NCBI GenBank assembly: GCA_004802705.1
Contig: SGPL01000387.1
Location: 1-31,894 of the forward strand
DNA from: Bondarzewia mesenterica
Lineage: Eukaryota; Basidiomycota; Agaricomycetes; Russulales; Bondarzewiaceae
DNA length: 31,894 nucleotides
Direction: 5' to 3'
Below the pieces are notes generated by a model, which worked only from the letters and a program-made list of their open reading frames with translations, made no database searches and was not told where the DNA came from. Positions 1 through 9,528 of this stretch are shown piece after piece (the stretch's first letter is position 1; each line of letters starts with the position of its first letter). Made by a program: the position numbers and the translations under genes.

Positions 1-450
1 TGACGTTGAGGCCTTGAGAGTCGATGAGGGTCGAGCGCGGGGACTCTGCGTGATATCGACCACGAGAGCGTGAGTAGCTCGTCAAAGTCTCACCTCAATC
101 TCACTCCGAAAAGATCTGGACGAGGCCTTGCCGTTCTCGGACATCGATTCTCATGGGACCTTTCTTTGATCTCCGACTCTGAGTGTCGGGCTGACCTCTT
201 CCCAAAATGGCGGTGTATCCTAAGAGTCACTCCTTCCTGAATCCTGGTACCTTCCTGGTTTTGCTTCATTGCTACTGGTTGATTTGTTTCGCCGTTGCAT
301 GTCTCCAAGTCTCAGGCGAGTTCTCAACCGATCACGATGCGGCTCGTATTCACAAAGTAGCAGGATAATAAAAACAAGGAACAACAAAGCATACTTAAGT
401 CAGAAACAAAGCGCGCATACGAATAAAAGTCCAATTAAGTCTCTCTGCGT
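1..450. other. No gene recognised at left edge
   Basis: Only short open frames are present on both strands, and none has recognisable domains, paired splice sites or biased composition. The stretch lies downstream (3') of the minus-strand hypothetical gene that ends at 451, so part of it is probably that gene's 3' UTR. Confidence 0.4.
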
Positions 451-1416
451 TCACCGATGGTTCATCGAAGGTCCAGGATCCATAGACCATGCGCCTGACG
501 GTTCTCCAGTGTCCTCCTCCAATCCAACCCGACGATTGAGGATCATCTGATCCCGTTTCCTCTCCATCGCCTCTGCTCGCGATCGTTGGCGTTTCCTCAT
601 ATCGGCAAGAGTATCTTTCAGACCCTGGATGTGACGGGCAATCGACCCGCGCACCTTGCCGTCGTCTTGGGAGAACAATCCGAGGAACTCCTGCTCGCAA
701 TCTATGATCTTCTGTTCGATCGCGAGCTCATCGGGGGACGACTCTCTGACCTCGACACCCTCACTGTCTTGCATTAGAATGTCTTCCCCCTCCTCCATCT
801 TCATGATGACTGATACATCATCGTCCATGTCCATGTCCACATCTGGACTCCTTCGAACCGGACTTGGCTCTGACCCTTCGACTGCCGGCTCCACCAGTTC
901 GGTGGGACAAAGGTCCGACATGGTCTCGAACGCCATGAGTTGTTGGCGTTCATGCGCAGCTCGCATTTGTGCAAGCTCCTCGAACTTACCTTCCGTCTCC
1001 ATACGCTCCCACTCTCTCGTCCTCACGGCGACGGCTTCGACCGTTCTCTGCTCCTCTGCCCGCTTTGCCCCTTCCGCCACCTCCTGCGTGGTCAGCACCT
1101 TGCGAGTCCGCGCAATGGCATCTGGAATATTCATCTCCTGCCTAGCGACTGGCATCCGAAGGCGTTCCGCCGTGCACGCGCCCGACTCCGAGGCGACGAG
1201 GGTCGGCGTGGGTACGAGGGGCTTGGGGGTACTGACGAGGTCCCCGATGAATCGCAGATGGACGCCTTGGCCTGTTTGGCTCGGCCCTGCGATTATGTTC
1301 GCGGCATTCTGTGGGCCATAGGCCGCCCTCGCCTGTTCCGCCCGCGCGGATGGCTTGGGTGCGTCGGGCTTCGAAAGCGCGTATTTCTTGAGACGTTTAT
1401 TGTTCCTCAGTCGCAT
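451..1416 (-). CDS. Hypothetical protein with charged coiled-coil segments
   Basis: An uninterrupted 321-codon frame; I do not recognise the family. The N-terminus is strongly basic (RLRNNKRLKKYALSK). A middle part (about residues 105-165) is rich in Glu, Arg and Ala and could form a helix or coiled coil. An acidic block follows (about 190-235, with the run DVDMDMDDD). A second helical, Arg/Lys/Glu-rich stretch lies at about 265-300. There is no signal peptide or membrane segment. The ATG at 1416 is the first in frame, but it sits just downstream of a polyA-GCAG sequence on the minus strand that could be a splice acceptor, so an upstream exon is possible. The length of the open frame and its charged composition favour a real gene, probably lineage-restricted and perhaps nuclear. 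Function unknown. Confidence 0.5.
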   Translation of the reverse strand: MRLRNNKRLKKYALSKPDAPKPSARAEQARAAYGPQNAANIIAGPSQTGQGVHLRFIGDLVSTPKPLVPTPTLVASESGACTAERLRMPVARQEMNIPDAIARTRKVLTTQEVAEGAKRAEEQRTVEAVAVRTREWERMETEGKFEELAQMRAAHERQQLMAFETMSDLCPTELVEPAVEGSEPSPVRRSPDVDMDMDDDVSVIMKMEEGEDILMQDSEGVEVRESSPDELAIEQKIIDCEQEFLGLFSQDDGKVRGSIARHIQGLKDTLADMRKRQRSRAEAMERKRDQMILNRRVGLEEDTGEPSGAWSMDPGPSMNHR

Positions 1417-2848
1417 TCCGGACCTGCTTTTTTTTTGTGAGTATGGTGGTCGCTAGGATCGGAGGGGTCAGAACTTACTGAGAACATGCGGAACGGGTGG
1501 AACCCACGGTGAACGAACGGGTTTTCTTGTCATTTCTGAGGAGCATCGTCAGGCTAGTCGGGATCTATGAGTATGCTATAAATCGAGGACTAGCTGAGCT
1601 TCGACTGCCTCGTGATAATGTTTGAGAGCTTTCGTGCGTTCGGCCTGGTGTCTAAGATGCCCTCCCTGGGTCCCTTAAATACCTCTCCGCGCATGCTTAA
1701 GCTCTCATCTCGATCTTGTTGTCTTTTGTGCCAGCCTAGTTTGTCCTTTGTGCAGTCTCTTTTGGGTTGCGTGGACGGGTAAAAGCGCTCGTTTCTTTTA
1801 CTGCTCCTGGCGTGTGACTATCGAGCACGGCGCATGTCCGTTACTTGCCCATTGTGCATTGTCGCTTTGGTCTCGTCACGCGCGTGCCACTGGGCGTCTC
1901 TTGTACATTTATGCGCGTGAATTGGGGTGCTGCGACGGTCTGTTCCGGATGGCGGTGGCCCTTGATCTATGCGCATCGCATATTTGCGAAGGTGGCATTT
2001 GAGCCTCTATGGCGTTTTATATGTTGTCGGTGAGACCGAAATGCTCTGACCGCTAAGCACATCACGGGGTGCTGGCCGGGCAGGTCTGCACAGTCACGTA
2101 CGCATCACAGTACCGTCTGGCTATGATTTGAATGTACATAAGTCCACTACTCACACCGCGGGCGCCAAACCATGAATCCAAAAGAACATAGTGATCGCAT
2201 GTCAGATTTTCCGGGTGTCACCGACATCGAGCTCGAACGCTGAGCACTGCGCACTGCTCACTGCTCAAGCTCATTAATACTATGCCAATATCAGTTGGGT
2301 GTCCAGGTAATTGTTTGAAGCTGTAAGTTGTTCCAATCAATCAGTAATCATGATACGCAGGAAATCTTCATTGGATGCTGCCCTCTTAATGCGAAAGCAT
2401 CTGCGTTTGTGAGATGTGTAGGTGGAGTTGAATTTCATTCAACTTATGGGCCATAATTAACTCTTGGTGTGATCTAGTTTCCTTTGGTAACTACACAGGA
2501 TGTAGTGCTAATAAAAGTCCGTGGCTCGTTCGCCACCATGGTCACGATCCTCTTTGTCCGCAACCGTACCATCCTGTACATGCAACCGGTCATGGTGAGC
2601 GAGTGATCATCTTCATCTCTGAACTCCTGCAACAGCTTGGGGATGATCTGTATCTGCCGATGGACGTATTTAAGGGAAGCCTGCGCGCACTTGCAGCTAC
2701 AGTTGCACTCCTTCTGTCTTCACTGGTGCTGGTCACCACCCCTTCAGTTGCTGGCCAATCCATTCGTCGCCGTCCTCCCTCTCGCTCACTCTTTCCAAAC
2801 GACTTCAAACGATTCCTCTTACACTTCAGAAGTGTTGTTCATTTAACA
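1417..2848. other. Intergenic region, no gene recognised
   Basis: About 1.4 kb between the divergent hypothetical gene (minus) and the small secreted protein gene (plus). The frames inside are short, cysteine- or arginine-rich, and unlike coding sequence. It holds a short tandem 7-mer at 2244-2264. A TATA-like AATAAAAG at about 2510 could belong to the secreted-protein promoter. The last part, from 2660, is in frame with the secreted-protein start and may be translated if an upstream ATG is used. Confidence 0.45.
2244..2264. repeat. Three tandem copies of a 7-mer
   Basis: GCACTGC, GCACTGC and TCACTGC follow each other directly. Short and probably neutral, it is the only clear tandem repeat in this intergenic stretch. 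Confidence 0.7.
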
Positions 2849-3540
2849 ATGCGCCGTGCCATTGTTTGTTTTTTCGTTCTCTTCATAGGCGCTTGCGCTC
2901 TGCCAATCCAACCTCCTACCAGGCAAGTACCTCTGACTTTCTTTCATTATGTCCTATAGACTCCACCTAATACTTATTCTACATTTTCTTCGTCAGTTAT
3001 GCAATCGGAAACGGCGACAATAGGGATACCGTACACACCTTGTCGGAATCTTCCGATTCCGCTTCCAACCTCCGGTACGCTCAACCCGCGAACATGTTTT
3101 CATCCTCGTCGAACATAAGAACCTGATACAATGTTCTATAGGCAATTGCTCAATGGTCCATTGCTCCCTCGCGGAATTCCTTCGGATACCGGGAGTGCTC
3201 TTGCAATCTACACTGGCGATGTCCGTAACCATCGCCGGTTGAATGATCGCAGTGAGACGGACGGGAATGATGGGGATGATGTCGCATCCTCCTCGAGTGA
3301 CAGTCCTGGGGGCGACGAAGTTATCCCAGGCAACAATACTTCTGCTCTCTCTGGGCATGACATGTATGCATTCCTTCGATATCCGCGGAAATGTCTACTC
3401 ATCTCTGATCCATCAGCGGCGAATTAACTTTCGATCTCGGAGAGGTCGGAAATCCTCTCGCAGAACAAGTAGAAAAGGATCATCCCAATAGCATCCACTT
3501 TAAGCGCTTCGTCGAGGAGATTCCCGTTAATGCCGCATAA
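2849..3540 (+). CDS. Small secreted protein, four exons, one GC-AG intron
   Basis: I assembled this gene from four exons: 2849-2922, 2997-3074, 3142-3363 and 3417-3540. It encodes about 165 residues. Residues 1-17 form a classic signal peptide (MRRAIVCFFVLFIGACA), probably cut before LPIQPP. The mature part is acidic and hydrophilic, with Ser/Asp/Gly-rich stretches (DGNDGDDVASSSSDSPGGDE) and no cysteine, so no disulfide core. Intron 1 has the donor AG|GCAAGT, a GC-AG intron with otherwise perfect consensus. Introns 2 (GTACGC...TATAG) and 3 (GTATGC...ATCAG) are ordinary. Every junction keeps frame and removes an in-frame stop, which is the main support. I recognise no family. It may be an effector-like or cell-wall-associated secreted protein, but that is inference. 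An in-frame ATG at 2660 would add 63 residues that also begin with a hydrophobic leader. Confidence 0.62.
2923..2996 (+). other. GC-AG intron 1 of the small secreted protein gene
   Basis: The donor reads AG|GCAAGT and the acceptor CGTCAG|T. GC-AG introns are a known minority class that need strong flanking pairing, and GCAAGT provides it. GT alternatives nearby hit a stop or do not match the frame of the downstream exons. Confidence 0.6.
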
Positions 3541-4149
3541 ATCATTGCATGCGGAAAACTGTATTACATACGAATTTGAGCAATCACTCGTTTCTGTGAT
3601 TTATCGAAGTTGAAGAACCCTCGTAGATCCTCCACATGGCATCAGATGGCATCCATGCAGTCTGGCGCACTGTAATACAAATGTGGAGAATCGGTGAGAT
3701 CATGAATTGCATTCAGTGGGTGGCGAGCCGGCTTATATGTTCCGTTTCATAAGATGGTGTCTCATGAATTTCAATGGTTGAACTGAACGACTAAGTATCT
3801 TAGATAGACACTGATCTTTCGGTGCATACATCAACGAAATTTGAACAAGTTGATCGAGATCACACAAAAGAGAGAGAGAAAGCGATGCACGATGCATTGG
3901 AAGGAGGACATTATGCACTGACGGTGGCAGAACAAGCCATCATATCATTAAAAACAAAACGCAACAGGCAGCAGTACATGAACAGAGTCACACCAACCAG
4001 AAGATCGAAAGACACCGTAACAACATCCAACATGAACATAACACAATACACCTCCGACCGAGAAAAACACGTCAACCCCACATTCGCATCCCATGCCCCA
4101 TTCCGAATTCCCCTTTCGCTAGTAAGATCACCTCGGAGACAGCATTCGA
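3541..4149. other. Intergenic region between convergent genes
   Basis: This stretch lies between the 3' ends of the secreted-protein gene and the minus-strand membrane-protein gene. It is relatively A/T-rich and its frames look like non-coding shadows. Presumably both 3' UTRs lie here. Confidence 0.5.
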
Positions 4150-4219
4150 TCATGCAGCATGAACGGAGGTGATGGTAGTCCTTTGCGACAATACACGGAC
4201 ATCGGAATGTTCTTTCCCT

Positions 4220-4251
<32 letters not shown>

Positions 4252-5100
4252 CTCCTTCTGTCCCGTCTCTGGATCCCGAAGGAAGGCAACAGGTGGCTTC
4301 CTCATCACCACAACGGGTCTAGACGCCAAACTCGATCTAGTAGACGACACCGAGTCGAGACTGACACTCGAAGCACCCACATCCGCGTCCTCAAGAGTAG
4401 GATCCCGCAGATAGAGGTTCCCGTCCTTCATGTTCTCTACGGTTTGTTTACGACCGGGAATTGGGGAACGGTCGGGAGCTGGGATAGAAAGGTGGATGAT
4501 GAATGGTCTCATCCCCCTTCCCCCTCCCTGTTCTCTTGCTGCTGCCGGGAGATCACCGAATGCGAGTTTCTGCATGTCGAATTTAACGGGTTGGAGCTGC
4601 TGGTGAAGGTGAGATCGAGGAAGGTGGCCTTGGAGAGGAACGAGACCGGATTCGAGGTCTATCTTAGTCGGCGAGGACTGCTGCGATGGCGGTGGTAGCG
4701 GTGCGGTCGACTTCTTGAACAACGCTGTGCACGTTTGTACGGTTCGTCTCCAGCGCGACGGACTGGCACCGTGACCAGGACCAGGACCACGGCCAACACG
4801 AGTAGGACAAAGAGAACGAGGAGGAGAGGAGGAGGAGGAAGAGGAAGGAGAAAGCTTGGACTCTGTAACTGAGTGTTTGATCTCGAGGGTGGACAGTACG
4901 AGTTGCCGGAGGGGGGATTTCGTGACTTTTTGGCATTGTGACTTCGATCTTCGCCAGGTGAGGAAGGAGCGGGTGAAGAAAAGGAGGGTGATAATGAGGA
5001 AGAGGGAGAGCATGGTGGCGAAGAGGATGTAGGTGGGGAACGGTGTAGGGGTCGGCGTTGGTGTCGGTTTCGGTATTGGGGTGTTGGATGGGGTGCTCAT
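4150..5100 (-). CDS. Hypothetical single-pass membrane protein with acidic C-terminal run
   Basis: A 316-codon intronless frame. The first 23 residues are Pro/Thr-rich (PKPTPTPTPTPFPT). They precede one strong hydrophobic span at about residues 24-44 (YILFATMLSLFLIITLLFFT), followed by Arg/Lys (FLTWRRSKSQ). By the positive-inside rule this suggests a short extracellular or lumenal N-terminus and a long cytosolic tail. The tail is Ser/Pro/Arg-rich, low in complexity, and carries a run of about thirteen glutamates near residues 283-296. This general layout (short exposed Pro/Thr stub, one membrane span, disordered cytosolic tail) is common among uncharacterised agaricomycete membrane proteins. 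I recognise no catalytic domain. An upstream minus-strand frame (5441-5097) ends in an ATGA overlap with this start. Confidence 0.5.
4213..4259 (-). repeat. Poly-glutamate codon run (GAG/GAA)n
   Basis: The plus strand is a near-uninterrupted CCT/CTT trinucleotide run. On the coding minus strand it encodes the poly-Glu stretch near the C-terminus of the membrane protein. Such runs often vary in length between strains. Confidence 0.75.
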
Positions 5101-5963
5101 GTCTGTGTGTTTTCGTAGGTTGAATGTTTGTGGGTGCTGCAGTCGATGTACAATACGATAGAACCGTTGTGCCTGAGACTCGGAAACTCGAGGAGTTGGG
5201 GACTCTCGAGTGACGCGGTACTGTGGACGAGCCGGGGACGTGTTGATATGCGCATGTTTTGGATTGGGACTGGACTGATAGGCGACTCTGCCTCTGCGTC
5301 CAGAAAAGAAGTATTAACTGAGACAGGACCGCTGAAGAAGATAGGTCTGATCATGCGTAGGACTGGTGGGTGGGTATGATAGGGAGGTTGGAATTGGACT
5401 AGTAAGGGGGGAGGAGGAGGGTGGGCCATTACGAGGCCCATTATGAGCGAGAACGAAAATCCCTGTCAAAATTCAAAAGCTCGGCCCGTCATTGTGAAGT
5501 ATGTCCGTCCATATGCTCCGCATGCGCTGCGGATGCGATGGATTAATCAATTAATCATGCCAGTTCAGTTCACTCACCTGGAATTTGAGCTTGAGCTGAC
5601 AGACTGGAACGATATACATACTTAGTTATGTTTCAGTGCTGATCAGAATTCTAAAAAATACGAGTTACCCTCCAATTTGAGAAGAATAAAAAGCAAGAAA
5701 AGGCGGTACTAAGTACGACTTCAAGAGAAACTGAAAGTTCTTGAGCATCCATTCGAATCGTCAGGCCGCTGAGTCGACGCTATCGGCAGTTCCCGGTCCA
5801 CTGACGTCTAAGAAAAGATTCAGATTTTCTTCCGCCGCGTCCTCGCCGAGGCCACACTACATTTAAGCTTCAAGTTCCTCACTCATCCCTTCGTTCACTC
5901 TCGAGTCTCTTCCCATCGCGTTCTTCTTTCTTTCTCACGAAAAGGATTCATAAAGGTTGATTT
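5101..5963. other. Divergent intergenic region, promoters of membrane-protein gene and Hem25
   Basis: The stretch separates two divergently transcribed genes. It contains the minus-strand upstream frame 5441-5097. It also holds a CRE-like TGACGTC near 5802 and a pyrimidine-rich tract (about 5880-5940) just before the Hem25 start. CT-rich tracts are common at fungal transcription starts. No other gene is recognised. Confidence 0.45.
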
Positions 5964-7576
5964 ATGAGCAATGTTGGGCAGCATCTGTTTTCGGGTGCGT
6001 CTGCCGGCGCGACTTGTACTGAGATAGACGTTGACTGGGGTTGATTGTAGGCGCATTGTCTGGTTTTGCGTCCACGGTGTGCCTTCAACCTTGTGAGTTC
6101 CGTAGTTCCGAGTTCGTTCGAATGTCGGAGAGGCGACGCGTTATTCATGTTGGGTTTCGCGACGACACAGTCGATCTACTGAAGACGCGTCTGCAACAGG
6201 GTGAGGGTACGCAGCAGCACGCGAGGTATGTTCCTGCAAACCCTTTCATTATCTGGAGAGTGGAAGAAGTCTTATTTGTTTATTGGGATGGTCATGATCA
6301 TGGTCAGGGCACCCAATACGATCCTCCGCACCGCGAAGCGTATCATCGCGACCGACGGCATGCGCGGGCTCTGGCGCGGGACGGAAGCCACGCTCGTCCG
6401 GTAACTCTCACCCCCCTTTCCTCTCTTCCTCCCCTTCTGATCTGCTGGTGCTTCAAAAAAAAAACCCCAGAAACGTGCCCGGCATCGCATTGTACATGAC
6501 GGGTCTCAACCAAGTCCGCTCCCTAATGGCCACCTCTCCTTACTTCGCACCCGTGCGCGACTCGAATCACTCGGGCATTCACAAACACGCGTCCGTACTG
6601 CCTGCACTCACCAATCAAGGGAACCTACTCGCAGGCGCGGCGACGAGGGTCTCAGTCGGGTTCGTCCTGAACCCATTCTCGGTCCTCAAAGCGCGGTACG
6701 AGGTGCGTCTCACACATTCCCATCCTGCGCCCTTCTCTTATTTTTCTGCAAACAACCCCATTTCTTAAACAATTCTTCAATCTTTTTTTTTTCCATTCTG
6801 CGGTGATTGAATATCGGGACGTTGTGGGCCGTAGAGCGATATGTATGCGTACGGCTCACTCACAGCTGCGCTAGGCTCGATCGTGCGTTCGGGGCCTTCA
6901 GAGCTCTTGCGCGGGTTCCTCGCGTCGTCCCTGCGCGACGCGCCCTATGCGGGTCTCTTCATCGTCTTTTACGAGGGCATCAAGCGCGAAGCCGGTACGT
7001 CATATTTAACAGAAATCCATCGCACGATTTCATTCATTCTCTCTTTATTTTCATTTTTCTTCGGTCCTGGACGCGATACGATAGCGATCGTCGTGCCGCC
7101 TTCATCACAAGCAACGTCCGCCGCTCTGCAGAGCATGTCCGCCGCATCGGCTGGTCTGATCGCCACGCTCGCGACGCACCCGTTTGACGTCATCAAGGTG
7201 CGCCTTTCGGTCCTCCTCCTCGGACGCCGACTCGATTGGTTGATTGGCTGATCTGGGTTGGTTGGATTCGTCGATGTACTCGTCAGACCAAGATCCAGGT
7301 GCGCACCGAAAACCGGTATCACGGTCTGTGGAGCACGGTCCGGACAATATGGAACGTACGTTNTTTTTTTCTTCGTCGCTCCGTTCTTGCGTTCTACCAC
7401 GTCTGACGTGGCCGCTACTTTCCCCTCTCTCGTCCTCACAGCAAAGGGGGATCACAGGGTTCTTTGACGGCGCTTCCCTACGGCTGTCCCGCAAGGTCTT
7501 GTCATCTGCCATCGGATGGGCGGTCTACGAGACAGTCCTCAAGTACATTTACGCACAAAACGAACGGACAATGTGA
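5964..7576 (+). CDS. HEM25: Mitochondrial glycine carrier, SLC25A38/Hem25 family
   Basis: Nine exons (5964-5994, 6051-6092, 6171-6225, 6308-6400, 6471-6702, 6835-6994, 7085-7197, 7287-7355, 7442-7576) give 309 residues, the usual size of a mitochondrial carrier. Three carrier repeats are visible. The signature motifs are QPFDLLKTRLQQ (residues 23-34), NPFSVLKARYES (141-152) and HPFDVIKTKIQV (from 234). The aberrant second motif, lacking the acidic residue and ending KxRYES, is typical of SLC25A38/Hem25 rather than other carriers. The family sits in the inner mitochondrial membrane and brings in glycine for 5-aminolevulinate synthesis, the first step of heme production. All eight introns are GT-AG and keep frame. 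The start at 5964 puts the first helix at the very N-terminus, as in other carriers. A single N lies in intron 8 (7363). It is convergent with the acyl-CoA dehydrogenase gene. Confidence 0.93.
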
Positions 7577-7837
7577 CGACACTGACTTGTTTGTGTTAAA
7601 CGGATACTCTATCTCTATCTCTTTTTCCTTCGCTGGTTTGTTCACGTCGTGCGGACATGATGTATGAGTTGTTCCGAGTAACCGTCAGAAGACTGCCCTT
7701 GTACGAGCTGTATTGTTCCCGGTATCAAACTCATTCCCAATAGACCCTACCAGTGCATGATAAGTTAATCTGCTTTATCTCGTGATAGTCAGGTGTCGTG
7801 ATGATATAATACAGCATGTACGGAAACAGGATGGACT

Positions 7838-9528
7838 TTATGAATACTCCTTCTGCAGGAACTTGGCGATCGTCTGCAGCTGGATGTTGGACGTCCCCTC
7901 GTAAATCGCACCCTACGATTACAACACCAACAACGTTAGCAACGTCACGCATATCGCGAATCACCCGAGCGCGTGCACTCACGATCTTGGAGTCCCGCCA
8001 ATACTTTTCGATGCCAGTCTCGCGCGTGAAGCCGACGCCGCCCGCCCACTCGATCGCCTGACCCGAGACGCGCTGAGCGACGACGCTGGACCAATACTTC
8101 GCCATCGCAGCCTCCTTGGTGAAACTCTTTCCCTCCTCCTTGAGTCGCGCGGCGTTGTACGTCAACAGCCGCGCGCTCTCGAGCTCGATGGCCGCCTGCG
8201 CCATCTGGAACTGCATGCCCTGGAACGTCCCGATCGGCTGTCCGAATTGCTTGCGCTGGAACGTGTATGGCACGGATTTGTCGAATGCGCCCTGTGCGAG
8301 CCCCAGCATTTGCGCGGCGATGCCGATGCGGCCTATGTCCAAAATTGGTCAGTCAGTTGGATGGTGATGTGGGGGGGTGCATGTGTTCGAACCTTCATTG
8401 AGGATCTCGATGGCGATCTTGTAACCCTTTCCCTCGCCGCCAATAACGTTTTCGGCCGGGACCTTGAGGTCGTCGAAATTTAGTGTACAGGTCGAGCTCG
8501 CGCGGATACCGAGCTTCTGTTCCTTCTTAGCAATTTGGATGCCCATATCTTTGGTGGCAACAAAGCAAGTGATACCCTTGTACCCCTTGCTCGGGTCAAT
8601 CTGCGCGCATTCATGGATAAGAATTTTATGGCGGTGACGATGGAAGTAGATAAATATGTTTTGGGACGCACATTAGCGAAGATGAGGAAGATCTCGGCTT
8701 CATATGAGTTTGTGATCCACATTTTCGAGCCGTTGATGATCCAGTTGTCTCCGTCCTTGCGGGCCCGCGTCTGAAGAGCGAACGCGTCTGAACCGGAAGC
8801 TGTTTCGGAAAGACAGAAACTGCCGAGCTATCCCAACATCAACCAGTCAGTAAGCACAGGGTCTTCAGATTATACAGACAGGAAGCGAACTTTTCCCCCT
8901 GACAGCAGAGGCAACCACTTGTCCTGCTGCTCCTTGGTTGCGTAGGTTCTGAAGATGGTGTTGACGAGGGTATTGTGCACGTCGCACATCACCGAGACGG
9001 ATGGGTCGACCTTGGCGAGCTCCTCGATGGCAATGATAGCTGAGGTGAACGAGGACTCGGAACCACCGTGATCTGCGCTCGTTTCGATGGCCATGAGCTG
9101 TAGAACAAGGCGCGCTATGAGAAATTGTGAGCTAAACGGCTTTGGACGTGGCTCACCCCTTGCTCAAAGAGCGCTTTGATGATGGATGGATCCATCATTT
9201 CGTTCTCGTCCATCTCTCGCACCTTGGGAGCTATGACATCCTGAGCTAGTCTTTGAACTGTTCACAATGCCATCTCGACAATAAGTTCTGAATAAAGCAA
9301 CCCGGGGAGGACATAACACTAACCAGACTCCCGCAGCATTTCCTCCTCCTCAGTGAACGTATGCAAAGAGTTGACGGACGATGACCTGACATAGGACGTA
9401 GAGAAAGCCCTTGAAGCAAGTCAAAATTCAAGTTCCAACTCGTCGAGGGCTCGGAATTACCTCGAAGCCGCTGCGCGAGCCGGCGCAAAGGAGGAGGGCT
9501 TGAACGAGCGAACTGCAGCGCGCAACAT
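7838..9528 (-). CDS. Mitochondrial short/branched-chain acyl-CoA dehydrogenase
   Basis: Eight exons, read 9528-9461, 9385-9324, 9257-9157, 9097-8891, 8827-8672, 8600-8393, 8332-7983 and 7912-7838, give 408 residues, normal for the family. The protein is an FAD flavoenzyme that makes 2-enoyl-CoA and passes electrons to ETF in the mitochondrial matrix. Exon 1 encodes an Arg/Ala/Ser-rich presequence with no acidic residue. The substrate/FAD segment [14 protein letters not shown] starts near residue 148, and WITNS follows. The C-terminal [11 protein letters not shown] carries the catalytic-base Glu (about 389) at the position used by SCAD, MCAD and SBCAD, not the isovaleryl-CoA dehydrogenase position. 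Overall it most resembles short/branched-chain (2-methylbutyryl) dehydrogenases of isoleucine breakdown; SCAD activity is the alternative. Two introns have unusual donors, GTTCGC and GTTCGA. A palindrome about 150 bp upstream may be regulatory. Confidence 0.92.
9461..9528 (-). other. Presequence exon of the acyl-CoA dehydrogenase gene
   Basis: This 68-nt exon ends in phase 2, splitting an Arg codon (AG|G). It encodes [13 protein letters not shown] followed by an Ala/Arg-rich stretch, a typical mitochondrial targeting helix. It aligns without gaps to the first exon of the neighbouring RRM gene at 11186-11253 (see findings). Confidence 0.8.

Noticed and set aside
656..1321. 221-codon plus-strand frame opposite the first hypothetical gene
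   Set aside because: It is the antisense shadow of the minus-strand gene at 451-1416. Its Ser/Thr-rich composition comes from the complement of acidic and Arg codons.
1748..2033. Two overlapping plus-strand frames of 84 and 62 codons
   Set aside because: They are Cys/Trp-rich, have no splice partners or domains, and lie in otherwise non-coding sequence.
3822..4172. 116-codon plus-strand frame after the secreted-protein gene
   Set aside because: It is A-rich with a Lys/Thr/Arg bias, lies in a convergent 3' region, and has no recognised feature.
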